Shown piece by piece: positions 36,582 to 45,031 of a DNA stretch of 64,000 nt. A program made the position numbers and the translations under genes. Positions within the stretch are counted from its first letter, which is position 1. Each line of letters opens with the position of its first letter. The stretch is from an uncultured Anaerolineales bacterium (lineage in GTDB: Bacteria > Chloroflexota > Anaerolineae > Aggregatilineales > Aggregatilineaceae): NCBI GenBank assembly GCA_937135955.1, contig CAKZOB010000054.1:1-64000 (forward strand), in the 5' to 3' direction. The notes beneath the pieces are model-generated. The model was not told the origin of the DNA. It did not search any database and saw only the letters and a list, made by a program, of their open reading frames with translations.

Positions 36582-37697
36582 TCAGGCGATTTCGCTGTCG
36601 TCTATCTGCGTCTTGACCACGTGCACGTTGAGGGCGTTGGCCAGGGCAATGGCGACCGTATGGGCGCAGGCCTCGGCCCGCTCATACGCTTCCTGATCTT
36701 CCTGGTGCTGCCGCAGATACTCCAGCCCCGCCTTAGAGTCGACAGCGAACTTGTCGCCAATCGTAGCCCGTTTGCGCTGTAGCTCGCTGCTAGTCCTGTG
36801 CGATGTTTGCATCAGCAGCAGGGATTCGTCGGCCAGAGTCAGGTAGACGCCCCAGGTGTAGTAGATATAAGTGATCTCAGTCGCCAGATTGCGGCCTGCC
36901 GGCTGCGCTGTGTGTTCGTGCACGATGGTGTGACGCAATTCCACGTTACGCACCTCAGCAACGCGGACCTCGCGCCCCCGCCGGTTGCCAAAAAAGCCTG
37001 TCAGCAGGCCAGAAGGCGGTTGCAGGCGTATCAAACCGCGCTCGGTATCCACCACACACTGCACAAAAGCGGGCACTTCCTCGCCTTGCCGACCCGCCGC
37101 CCGATCCCGCGCCACCCGCAAGGTGACCGATCCCCGCCCTGCTCCCAACCATACACCAGGATACTGCATGGGCAGTTTGAGCGATCGGGCGTGGATGCGC
37201 ACTCGCTCCAGATCGATCTCCTCTCGCTGGTGCGGCCCCAGTGGGCCGGTCGCCCCGCTGCGACCGGAGCCAGGAGGAGTCGCCGCAGGTAGCTTCTTCG
37301 CCCCGAAGATTTTGAGCGGACACCCTACATATTCCGCCAGGGCGCGGGCCGCGTGTTGCGCGGGCACAGCATGAGCGGTGTTGGGGCCAGCAGGCCAGCG
37401 CACCAGTTCCAGCCAGCGCGGTTTGTCGTCACGTTGTCGCGCCAGGTGAAAACCAAGCAACCAACGCTGCGACTTGGCATCGTATCCCAGCACCACCGCC
37501 TGCACGAATTCCACCGAGAGCACAGTGCCCGGCAGACCGTGTTTCTCGGCAAAGCCAGGGGTATACTCCAGCACACCGTTACCACGTGTTACTTCAAAGA
37601 TCGGGATGCGCGAGAGCACCTCTGGACCAGCCGGAATCAGCCGCCAGGTCACGTCGCGAATCTCGATCTCGAAATCATCCGCCTCGATAACCGCCAT
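36582..37697 (-). CDS. Conserved-looking protein of unknown function
   Basis: 371 residues from the ATG at 37697 (AAGGTGGGGGCGG upstream). No TM helix, signal peptide or catalytic motif is recognised. The N-terminal third has mixed beta structure (FEIEIRDVTWRLIPAG, IPIFEVTRGNGVLEY), then a Pro/Gly-rich linker (ATPPGSGRSGATGPLGP), then a basic middle and a C-terminal helix-rich tail (AYERAEACAHTVAIALANAL). Codon use and frame conservation look real, and it is well separated from its neighbours. It converges on treS with seven bases between stops. Confidence 0.7.
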   Translation of the reverse strand: MAVIEADDFEIEIRDVTWRLIPAGPEVLSRIPIFEVTRGNGVLEYTPGFAEKHGLPGTVLSVEFVQAVVLGYDAKSQRWLLGFHLARQRDDKPRWLELVRWPAGPNTAHAVPAQHAARALAEYVGCPLKIFGAKKLPAATPPGSGRSGATGPLGPHQREEIDLERVRIHARSLKLPMQYPGVWLGAGRGSVTLRVARDRAAGRQGEEVPAFVQCVVDTERGLIRLQPPSGLLTGFFGNRRGREVRVAEVRNVELRHTIVHEHTAQPAGRNLATEITYIYYTWGVYLTLADESLLLMQTSHRTSSELQRKRATIGDKFAVDSKAGLEYLRQHQEDQEAYERAEACAHTVAIALANALNVHVVKTQIDDSEIA

Positions 37698-37873
37698 GAT
37701 CCGCCCCCACCTTTTCACGTAACCGCGCAAAGCTACCTCTAGTGTATGAAGTTTTGCCCGGCAAGTCCAGCGAAGGGAGAAACAGGGCGTGTGCATGCGC
37801 CGCAAAAAGCAACAGGCGGCAGGTCTGTTGACCATGCCGCCTGACGCCCCCAGTTTAGGTGGCAGGAAGCGCG

Positions 37874-38278
37874 CTATTTGATCTCGACGACCGCGCCCGC
37901 TGCCTCGAGCTTGGACTTGGCGTCCTCGGCAGCTTCCTTGCTGACCGCTTCCAGGACGGTGTTCGGGGCACCCTCGACCAGGTCCTTGGCTTCCTTCAGG
38001 CCCAGGTTGGTCAGGCTGCGCACGACCTTGATGACCTCGATCTTCTTGGGGCCAACATCTTTGAGCACGACGGTGAATTCCGTCTTCTCTTCCTCTTCCT
38101 CAGCCGGAGCAGCCGCCGGGGCAGCCGCAGCGCCCGCCATCATCATGGGCATCGCACCCATGGCCACCGGAGCCGCCGCCTGAACGCCCCAGGCTTCTTC
38201 GAGCATCTTCTTCAGTTCAGCCGCCTCAACAACTGTCAGGCTGCTGAGTTCTTCGACCAGTTTCTGCAGATCTGCCAT
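37874..38278 (-). CDS. rplL: 50S ribosomal protein L7/L12
   Basis: 134 residues. N-terminal dimerisation helices ([22 protein letters not shown]), an Ala/Pro/Glu-rich hinge ([17 protein letters not shown]), and the factor-binding C-terminal domain with [20 protein letters not shown]. It forms the ribosomal stalk that recruits translation GTPases. It follows rplJ by 88 bases; together they form the L10-L12 operon under an L10 leader. It is longer than E. coli L7/L12 because of the hinge. Confidence 0.97.
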   Translation of the reverse strand: MADLQKLVEELSSLTVVEAAELKKMLEEAWGVQAAAPVAMGAMPMMMAGAAAAPAAAPAEEEEEKTEFTVVLKDVGPKKIEVIKVVRSLTNLGLKEAKDLVEGAPNTVLEAVSKEAAEDAKSKLEAAGAVVEIK

Positions 38279-38366
38279 TGTCAGAGCTTCCTTTCAAGTT
38301 AGCGCACGAGACTTGCGTACGGGTGATAGACAAGACACATTACCCGGAATTCGGCCAGACCGTGGT

Positions 38367-38924
38367 CTAGGCCGCTTCTTTCTGGCTGTAAGCCGCCAGC
38401 ACGTTGATCAGGCCACCTGTTGCCGCCTGAATGACAGCCACCACCTGACGCCCAGGTTCTTCGAGCAGCCCGACGAACTGAGATATCGGCATGGTGATCG
38501 TGCCCAGCAGTTGAGCACGCAATACCTCGAGCGGCGGCAGTTTGGAAATGGCATCGAGTTGGTCTGCTGCGACCACGCTGCTGCCGATGACGCCACCCTT
38601 GACCACCAGGATTTCGTTGGTGCCAGCATATTCGAGCACCGTCTTGATGGCCGCGGCCAGATCATTGTAAGCAACAGTCACGGCGACCGGCCCTTTGAGC
38701 AACGTCTCAGGCACAGCCATGCCCACTTCCTGCAGCGCCAGCTTGAACAGTGTGTTCTTGGTGACCGTCAGCCGGGCATTGCTCTCGCGCAGGCGAGCGC
38801 GCAGATCGTTGAGCTGCGCCATCGTCAAGCCGCGATATTCCGAGACGATCAGCCCGCTGGCACCCTGCAGCATCTCTACGTACTGGGCGAGCAGTTCCCG
38901 CTTACGCTCTTTGCTGATAGCCAA
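38367..38924 (-). CDS. rplJ: 50S ribosomal protein L10
   Basis: 185 residues, typical length. It begins MAISKERKRELLAQYVEML and continues with GLIVSEYRGLTMAQLNDLRARLRE, the rRNA-binding region. It anchors L7/L12 dimers to 23S rRNA and, in many bacteria, the L10-L12 complex represses its own operon by binding the leader mRNA. An SD AAGGAGGAA precedes the ATG. A canonical L10 leader with an attenuator lies upstream. Confidence 0.97.
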   Translation of the reverse strand: MAISKERKRELLAQYVEMLQGASGLIVSEYRGLTMAQLNDLRARLRESNARLTVTKNTLFKLALQEVGMAVPETLLKGPVAVTVAYNDLAAAIKTVLEYAGTNEILVVKGGVIGSSVVAADQLDAISKLPPLEVLRAQLLGTITMPISQFVGLLEEPGRQVVAVIQAATGGLINVLAAYSQKEAA

Positions 38925-38970
38925 GCGCGCATTCCTCCTTTCTTTGGAAATGATATTCCGCAGAGGAGAC

Positions 38971-39005
38971 CAAAAAACGGTCTCCGCGTATCAGGCGAAG
39001 ACCGT
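38971..39005 (-). terminator. Attenuator hairpin in the L10 leader
   Basis: Minus strand: arm ACGGTCTTCGC (39005-38995), loop of seven bases, arm GCGGAGACCGT (38987-38977), 11 bp with one G-U pair, then TTTTTT. It is a transcription terminator between leader and rplJ. A competing hairpin (GGAGACC/GGTCTCC, 38985-38965) shares one arm. Confidence 0.75.
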
Positions 39006-39115
39006 ATCCCAGGCATGGTGATCACACACCGGAGAGCCGGTTGGGAGTCTTCACCTCGGCAGGCGGATAGTCCATTAAGCCCGGCGGGGCACCTGCTGTC
39101 TGCGGCAAAAGGCCA
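39000..39115 (-). ncRNA. L10 leader (ribosomal protein L10-L12 operon autoregulatory RNA)
   Basis: On the minus strand, GCAGACAGCAGGTGCC, then GGCTTAAT, then CCTGCCGAGGTG match the conserved blocks of the L10 leader, in the right order and about 150 bases upstream of rplJ. The L10-L12 complex binds this RNA to reduce expression; the adjacent T-tailed hairpin suggests control by attenuation. Confidence 0.82.
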
Positions 39116-39145
39116 ACCTAAACTGGATGGTGAGTTTGCGGGGCC

Positions 39146-39174
39146 ATCATAGCAGCCAGTTTCTGGCCCGTCAA
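39146..39174 (-). promoter_or_regulatory. Promoter of the L10-L12 operon
   Basis: Minus strand TTGACG (39174-39169), 17-base spacer, TATGAT (39151-39146), with the start of transcription near 39138, just before the L10 leader. Confidence 0.75.
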
Positions 39175-39193
39175 GGCTGAATCTGCCGCGCCG

Positions 39194-41722
39194 TCAACGC
39201 CCCCGCCCCAGCCATGCCGCCAGTTTGCGGCGAATGAACGCCCATCGGGCTGTGCTCCACGCCTGTTGTGCCAGCCGGTTGGCGAATGCCCGCTGTTCCG
39301 GCAGCGACGGCGGCGCATAGCGCTCCGCCACATACGTATGAGTGATAGCCGTCACCGGCTGCTCGATCTCCGGCAATTGCCCTATCAGATAGCGCCGGCG
39401 CTCGTCGGGAGTCGCTGCGGCATCGAAATGCAGGCCCAGCCAGCGCCCGTAGATGGCCAGGCGAGCATAAGCCCGCTGTACGGCGGAGAGTCCTCCCAGT
39501 CCGCGGTACTCCACGTACCAGATCAGGAACAGCCCCATCAGGATCAGCGCCGCGACGACCAGCGCCAACAATCCCAACGTCAGCAAGATCACGCGCAACA
39601 CGTCGCTGCCCCCGTGCCCACCAACGCGCGTCACATCGGGCGGGGGCGGCGGTGTCGCGCTGGGTGCGGGCGTAGGGCTTGGCGTTGGCGAAGCGGGCAC
39701 TAGCGGATTGCTGCTCACGCCAGTAGGAGTCGCCGCGGCTCCCCCTTCTGGCGTCGGCGGAGGCAACGTTGGGGTGGCCGTGACAACCGGGGTCGGCGTG
39801 GGAACTGGCGTCACCGTCGGCAGCAACGCCTGGGGGGCCGTATCGTCCTGCCGATTGATGGGCGCTTCGTCGGCTGTCGGCTCGAACTCCACCCAGCCAT
39901 AGCCGGGAAAGTAGACCTCGACCCAGGTATGCGCATCGCGCTCGCGCACCAGGTAGGTCTGGCGCTCCGGGTTCCAGGTGCCCTGGGCGAATCCGGCTGC
40001 CATGCGCGCCGGAATCCCCTGCGAGCGCAACATGAGCACCATGGCAGTGGCGTAGTAGTTGCAGTAACCCTGGCGCTGCTCGAACAGAAACCACTCGATG
40101 GGGTCGCGACCACGAGGCGGGGTAGGAATGGACTCGTTGTACTGAATATTGGTGCGCAACCAGAATTCGATCGCCCTGGCCTGATCGTAAGGCGTGACCG
40201 CGCCCGCCTGCCGGATGATCTGCGCCGCCAGTTCGCGCACCCGCGGTGATACATCACCTGCCCCCTGGAGATAGAGTCGCAGCACCCAGTCTGGGTAGTC
40301 CTGACCTGCCGTGCGCAGTGCCGAGGCTGACGCCACACTCACCAGTGAAGTGACGGTATAGCTATCACCGCTGCGCAGCGGAGCACGAGCGCGGATGATA
40401 GCCACATCGGTCGGGCCATTGGTGTTCACACAGGTGCGCCCGAAGTCTTCCACACAATCCAGTTCAGCTTCTACCGGCAACCCCATCTCGCTTGGTTGCG
40501 GAGCTGCGTGCACCAGATCGGTGGAGCGGATGAGCATGGTGATCTGTTGCCGGACTGCCGCCCGCGCGCCCGGCAACAGCGAGCCGATGTTGAACTGCAG
40601 CCCCGCTTCGTCGGTGAACGCCCGCACAGTGCGGACGTGTCGCCAGCGCCGCGCGGCAGCATCATAGGCATCATAAACCGTCGAACGCCAGTAGTAACGC
40701 ACGTCCGGCGGCCCCTCGACCTGTACCAGCATCACCGGCTGGTCGCCAAGCTGGATCGCCCCGCTCAGTTGCAATTCGGCCCCGCCGTAGTAGTCAGCGG
40801 TGGCGATGCCCTGCCCTTCCAGCGAGGAGAACAGCCGGTTCCACAGATCAGCGAGTTTCACCAGCGTGTCTCCAGAGAACAACTCGCGCACTTGCGAGAG
40901 ATCGCGATCGTCTCTGGCAGTAGGGGCGCGCCACGCCAGCGCGACCAGTGTCACCGCCAGCAACGCCCCTGTCCAGAAGAACGCCCGCCACATCACCGGG
41001 CGAAAGCTCACCTGATGATCGAACCATTCGTATTCGCGCACCTTGAAGTGGGAGCGGATGAGCAGCAGCAGCGCCAGCACGACGAAACTGGCCAGATAGC
41101 GATCCAGCGGGGCATCGCCCTGGTAGTAGAACTGATTGGTCACCAGTACCAGGCCCGCGGGCAGGATGACGCGCCAAACACGGTTCACCCGAAACACGTG
41201 CCAGGCCGCGTTGTGGCCCATGAACCAGAACAACACCGCCAGGAACAGCACGAAGACCACGTCGTCGTTGGCTGGGCGCTGCCCCGCGATGGCTTCGTCG
41301 AGCCAAGTCCTTACCTGCCCCAGCAGGATATCTGTGCGCACCCATAGCGGCCCGGCTTCGACCAGCGTGAAGGCGCTGACCACCAGGATACCAGCCAGGC
41401 TGTAGAAGGTGCTCAGGATCAAAGCGAGCAGCTCGGAATAATGGCTCTTCGCCAACAGGAAACCGAAGCCAACGGCCAGCAAGCTGACCGGCACCAGCGC
41501 TCCCAGCCCATCCGTCCAATGCGCAGCCGCCAGCGCCTGGGCCGTGACGATCATCAGCGCCCATACCAGCAACAGGCTGGTCACGTCGCCAGGGCCGAAG
41601 ATCGCCCGCAGTTGATAACGCAGCCGCCGTCGCCAGCGCCCAGGCGAACGCGGCGCGCGCGCTACCTGGCGCGTAGGAGAGACTGGTCGCAAGCGTTGGG
41701 CAGTAGCCACAGTGTCCCTCAT
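39194..41722 (-). CDS. Membrane transglutaminase-like protein (TgpA family)
   Basis: 842 residues. The N-terminal part has several TM helices (within about 45-265), then an extracytoplasmic region with a transglutaminase-like core: Cys554 in QGYCNYYATAMVLMLRSQG, His598 in DAHTWVEVYFPGYG and the acidic FEPT. A Thr/Pro-rich linker follows, then one TM helix (VILLTLGLLALVVAALIL) and a C-terminal DUF4129-like cytosolic tail. This layout matches TgpA/DUF3488-transglutaminase proteins, a periplasmic-facing cysteine-protease or amidase-like fold of uncertain substrate. No adjoining MoxR ATPase or DUF58 gene, which often accompany it, is present here. Confidence 0.88.
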   Translation of the reverse strand: MRDTVATAQRLRPVSPTRQVARAPRSPGRWRRRLRYQLRAIFGPGDVTSLLLVWALMIVTAQALAAAHWTDGLGALVPVSLLAVGFGFLLAKSHYSELLALILSTFYSLAGILVVSAFTLVEAGPLWVRTDILLGQVRTWLDEAIAGQRPANDDVVFVLFLAVLFWFMGHNAAWHVFRVNRVWRVILPAGLVLVTNQFYYQGDAPLDRYLASFVVLALLLLIRSHFKVREYEWFDHQVSFRPVMWRAFFWTGALLAVTLVALAWRAPTARDDRDLSQVRELFSGDTLVKLADLWNRLFSSLEGQGIATADYYGGAELQLSGAIQLGDQPVMLVQVEGPPDVRYYWRSTVYDAYDAAARRWRHVRTVRAFTDEAGLQFNIGSLLPGARAAVRQQITMLIRSTDLVHAAPQPSEMGLPVEAELDCVEDFGRTCVNTNGPTDVAIIRARAPLRSGDSYTVTSLVSVASASALRTAGQDYPDWVLRLYLQGAGDVSPRVRELAAQIIRQAGAVTPYDQARAIEFWLRTNIQYNESIPTPPRGRDPIEWFLFEQRQGYCNYYATAMVLMLRSQGIPARMAAGFAQGTWNPERQTYLVRERDAHTWVEVYFPGYGWVEFEPTADEAPINRQDDTAPQALLPTVTPVPTPTPVVTATPTLPPPTPEGGAAATPTGVSSNPLVPASPTPSPTPAPSATPPPPPDVTRVGGHGGSDVLRVILLTLGLLALVVAALILMGLFLIWYVEYRGLGGLSAVQRAYARLAIYGRWLGLHFDAAATPDERRRYLIGQLPEIEQPVTAITHTYVAERYAPPSLPEQRAFANRLAQQAWSTARWAFIRRKLAAWLGRGR

Positions 41723-41838
41723 TCCCTGGCCGGGCCGCTGGTTTCACCGACCGGCCCGGTAATTACTTCTCTGGTGCAGGTGTGCCCGCCAGAGCATGCG
41801 ACGATTCTAAGGCCCGTTGCAACAACCGCCAAACGGGG

Positions 41839-41867
41839 TTGTGCAGCCATCCGGAGTTGCATATAAT
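41839..41867 (+). promoter_or_regulatory. Promoter of the lipoprotein esterase (leaderless transcript likely)
   Basis: TTGTGC (41839-41844), 17-base spacer, perfect TATAAT (41862-41867). The ATG at 41875 lies only 7 bases past the -10, so transcription should begin at or beside the start codon. Confidence 0.65.
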
Positions 41868-41874
41868 CGCCGCC

Positions 41875-42924
41875 ATGATACCCAAAAAACACCTGCTATT
41901 GACCACCGTTGCGCTGACGTTAGCTCTGCTGGTCGCCTGCGAGCCACTGGCACCCGCTCAGACCCCCGTCTACATCGTTGTCACCGGTGAGACGCCCCCA
42001 ACGTCTCCACCTCTGACCGAAGGGACACCCATCGCCGCAGCCAATACCCCTCAGCCGGCGGCCCCCGGTGTAGCTGGCGTCGTGAACACGTTGGCTCCCT
42101 CGCCCACACCCACGCCAGTTGCCACCGCCCTGCCCTCACCGACGCCCTTCAAGTGTGCCGAAGCCAGCGGGCGGGTGATCCAGTACTCTGTCCCCAGCGC
42201 TGTTACAGGTGCAGAGGTGGTCAACTACATCTATTTGCCTCCGTGCTTCTACGACTCCCTGCAGCGTTATCCCTATGTGATCTTGCTGCACGGCACCGGC
42301 TATGATAACGGCATGTGGGTAGACCTGGGTGCGCCTTCGGTGATGGATCAAGGCATCGCCAATGGCACATTGCCGCCCATGGTGCTGATCATGCCCGATG
42401 GCGGCCTGCTGGCGGAACTGAACGATCAGCCAGACGACGCCTCGTTCGAGACCGTGATCCTCAGCGAACTCATCCCGTCCCTGGAACGCGATTTCTGTCT
42501 GTGGGGATCGCGCGAGGGACGCGCTATCGGCGGCATTTCCAGAGGCGGCTTCTGGGCCTTCAGCATTGCCCTGCGCCATCCGGACGTGTTCAGCGCCGTC
42601 GGGGGACATAGCCCTCATTTCGAGCCAGACAACGCCGGGCCAGATTTCAACCCGCTGGACCTGGCAGCGCGGCCCAATCCGGCCCTATCTGCGCTGCGCA
42701 TCTACCTGGATCACAGTGCGAACGATTATGTGGCTGCCAACGTGCGCCGCCTGTCCGACCTGTTGCGGCAGAACGGCATCGCGCACGACTACTTCATTGA
42801 TCCGGTAGGCGATCACGATATGACCTACTGGACATCGCATGTGGCCGAGTATCTCTCGTTCTACGGGCAACGCTGGCCGCACGACATCGCCGCTCTGCCC
42901 TCGTGCCTGGAACCGAGTCCCTGA
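41875..42924 (+). CDS. Secreted lipoprotein esterase (esterase D / enterochelin-esterase-like)
   Basis: 349 residues from the ATG at 41875. A signal peptide with lipobox LLVAC (Cys at about 21) is followed by a Pro/Thr-rich spacer (TPTPVATALPSPTP). The alpha/beta hydrolase domain has VILLHGTGYD, nucleophile Ser222 in GGISRGG, and His314 in DPVGDHDMTYW. It resembles esterase-D/FrsA-like enzymes anchored on the outside of the membrane. Substrate unknown. A strong promoter directly before the ATG suggests a leaderless message. Confidence 0.85.
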   Translation: MIPKKHLLLTTVALTLALLVACEPLAPAQTPVYIVVTGETPPTSPPLTEGTPIAAANTPQPAAPGVAGVVNTLAPSPTPTPVATALPSPTPFKCAEASGRVIQYSVPSAVTGAEVVNYIYLPPCFYDSLQRYPYVILLHGTGYDNGMWVDLGAPSVMDQGIANGTLPPMVLIMPDGGLLAELNDQPDDASFETVILSELIPSLERDFCLWGSREGRAIGGISRGGFWAFSIALRHPDVFSAVGGHSPHFEPDNAGPDFNPLDLAARPNPALSALRIYLDHSANDYVAANVRRLSDLLRQNGIAHDYFIDPVGDHDMTYWTSHVAEYLSFYGQRWPHDIAALPSCLEPSP

Positions 42925-42935
42925 CGGCAGGGAAA

Positions 42936-43379
42936 TTACAGCACGGCGTCGAAAAGCTGGAGCAGCAGCCAGAACAGGGTGAATGCGCCGATAGCCGCCA
43001 GCACGATGCCGATCAGACATCCCCAGCGCCCGACACGGGAGCGTAACACGTAGCGCAACACGGTCAGAAAGGTCACCGTGCCTCCGCCAGCCAGCACCGC
43101 GCCAATGTCATCCGCCTGACCGGCGAAAGGGATCAGATCGGGGATGACATCAACGGGAGAAAAAATATAGAGCGCCGTCAAGAGCAGAATGGCCAGAATG
43201 CTGCCGCTGATGCCCCAGTCGAGCGCCTGCCGCACCAGGGGATCGCGCGCTCTGGTACGCTGCGCCGCAGTATAGGCAGTGGCATCGAGATCGTCGTAGC
43301 CGTACTCTTGCGGCTCATAGTATTCGTCGTAGGTATCATAAGCCCTGTCTTGTGGGGGATAGTTGTCTCGTCGCGGCAT
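42936..43379 (-). CDS. DUF1232 (YkvA-like) membrane protein
   Basis: 147 residues. A Tyr/Asp-rich cytosolic N-terminus (YDTYDEYYEPQEYGYDD) precedes a TM helix (ILAILLLTALYIFSP), the DUF1232 signature YIFSPVDVIPDLIPFAGQADD, and a C-terminal TM helix near 124-143. The family's role is unknown; some members are linked to membrane stress. It converges on the esterase with 11 bases between stops. Confidence 0.82.
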   Translation of the reverse strand: MPRRDNYPPQDRAYDTYDEYYEPQEYGYDDLDATAYTAAQRTRARDPLVRQALDWGISGSILAILLLTALYIFSPVDVIPDLIPFAGQADDIGAVLAGGGTVTFLTVLRYVLRSRVGRWGCLIGIVLAAIGAFTLFWLLLQLFDAVL

Positions 43380-43527
43380 CGGATTGCGCTCCCATAGGCG
43401 AGTTTCTACGCGAAGTATAACAGAAGATGCACGGCCTGTCCTGGCAAAGCGAAAAAGGATCGGAGTGATTGCATCAACGCCAAAGCGGTATAATCACCGC
43501 GCGCGGCTGACCCGTGTTCGCCAATCT

Positions 43528-44244
43528 ATGTCCAAGGCGGTGATTGTGGAACCGATCGCATTCTGGCAAATCATCAAAAGACGCTGGTGGCTGGTGGCAT
43601 TACCACTGCTAATAGTGGCGCTGCTCACGCTACCTGCCCTGCGTACCGCGCTCGACCTGCCTGCCCGCTATGAGGTGCGTGTCCGACTAACCGCGGCTGC
43701 TCCCCCTGGCGCGGAAGGGGCGATCGCGGATGCGCCATACCAGGATACGTCCTACGTGGTGTGGCTGGCCTCGGAATACGTGGCCGTCAATCTGCCACAC
43801 TGGATCACCAGCGACAGCTTCGCCCAGGAAGTCAGCACGGTGCTGGCGGACGAAGGTCTCTTGCTCAGCGCCGCCGACCTGCAAGGCGCGTTTGCGGCGG
43901 ATAGCTACCGCAGCATCGTCACGCTCTACGTGCAGTGGGAGGATGCCGCACAGATTACCCCCATTGCCCAGGCCGCCATCCGCGTCTTGCAGCAGCGCAA
44001 TGCCGAGTACTTCCCTCAGTTCGCTGTGTCGCCAGCGCGGGTGGTAGCGCTGGATGGCCTGCAAGTTCAGCAGGTGCCACCCCCGCTCAGTCAGCGTCTG
44101 CTACCCCTGGTGCGGCTTGCCATTGGCGCGCTGGCAGGGGTGATCCTGGCCGGGCTGGCCGAGTACCTCGACGACCGGCTACGCACTCGCGCTGACGTTG
44201 AGCGGCTGGGCCTGGAAGTGCTGGCTGAAATTCCAGGGGAATGA
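43528..44244 (+). CDS. Wzz-like chain-length/polysaccharide co-polymerase protein 1
   Basis: 238 residues from the ATG at 43528. An N-terminal TM helix (about 16-35, WWLVALPLLIVALLTLPAL) and a C-terminal one (LVRLAIGALAGVILAGLAEYL) enclose an extracytoplasmic domain, as in Wzz/Wzc-N proteins that set polysaccharide length. The C-terminal cytosolic tail is short and lacks the tyrosine kinase, which is a separate gene downstream. A TATAAT box lies at 43489-43494. It heads a cluster of Wzz-like, CpsD-like and dTDP-sugar genes. Confidence 0.8.
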   Translation: MSKAVIVEPIAFWQIIKRRWWLVALPLLIVALLTLPALRTALDLPARYEVRVRLTAAAPPGAEGAIADAPYQDTSYVVWLASEYVAVNLPHWITSDSFAQEVSTVLADEGLLLSAADLQGAFAADSYRSIVTLYVQWEDAAQITPIAQAAIRVLQQRNAEYFPQFAVSPARVVALDGLQVQQVPPPLSQRLLPLVRLAIGALAGVILAGLAEYLDDRLRTRADVERLGLEVLAEIPGE

Positions 44245-44359
44245 TCGCCACCGCCCGGCCACTTCTTGGCAGACGCTTGCCCGACAAACCGCCGCAAATG
44301 TCCGCGCGTCTGCTATAATACCGACGCAGAGAGCGCTCTGTTCAAGGACACTATCGCCT

Positions 44360-45022
44360 ATGAACCTGATGCAATATGTGCGTATCCTGCTCCGCCGCGG
44401 CTGGATCATGGTGTTCGCCATGCTGATCACCGCCGGAGCGGCCTATGGCCTGAGCAAGATGCAGACGCCAGTCTACCGGGCCACACAACGAGTCCTGCTG
44501 CAACCAGCACGCAATGACTACGGCCTGACCGAGACGCTGCGCATCCTGCTGCGCAGCTACGTCGTTTACCTGAACACCGATCAGCAGGCAGCAGCGGCCA
44601 TTGACCGGCTGCAGCTCGATATGACCCCTGGTGAGCTGCGCAGTCACACGACAATCAGCTCCGATCCCACCCAACTGGTGGTGCAGATTGACGTAGACAT
44701 GGAAGATGGTCCGCTGGCCGCCCGCGTCGCCACTGAGCTGGGCCGCCTGCTGGTGGAGTACCGCACCGAAGACAACCGCGATCTGCGCCGTGAAGACCGC
44801 ATTGATGCCATTCTCATTGACACCGCTACCTACGGTTTACACTCGCCCAAGACCAGGATCAACGTCCTGGCAGGGGCGATTCTGGGACTGTTGCTCGGCG
44901 GCGTGATCGTGTTCGTTCTGGAATACCTGGAATCTAACATCTTGCGCAGCAAAGAAGACGTTGAGACCTTCCTGGCGTTGCCGCTGTTGGCGGCCATCCC
45001 AGCCGAAGATAGTCACGCATGA
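44360..45022 (+). CDS. Wzz-like chain-length/polysaccharide co-polymerase protein 2
   Basis: 220 residues from the ATG at 44360. It opens MNLMQYVRILLRRGWIMVFAM, typical of Wzz/YveK-type proteins, with TM helices near 15-30 and 170-192 and the extracytoplasmic segment between them. The cytosolic C-terminus (SKEDVETFLALPLLAAIPAE) resembles the end that binds CpsD/YwqD-like kinases. A TATAAT box lies at 44314-44319. The CpsD-like gene begins 9 bases downstream, so the two are likely a modulator and ATPase pair. Confidence 0.85.
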   Translation: MNLMQYVRILLRRGWIMVFAMLITAGAAYGLSKMQTPVYRATQRVLLQPARNDYGLTETLRILLRSYVVYLNTDQQAAAAIDRLQLDMTPGELRSHTTISSDPTQLVVQIDVDMEDGPLAARVATELGRLLVEYRTEDNRDLRREDRIDAILIDTATYGLHSPKTRINVLAGAILGLLLGGVIVFVLEYLESNILRSKEDVETFLALPLLAAIPAEDSHA

Positions 45023-45031
45023 GGTAGTCCC

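Noticed and set aside
36582-37697. The 371-residue unknown as a missing part of the E1/E2/JAB-like system
   Set aside because: It lies 7 kb away, has no Gly end, beta-grasp or RING-like Cys/His pattern, and lacks the shared C-terminal motif.
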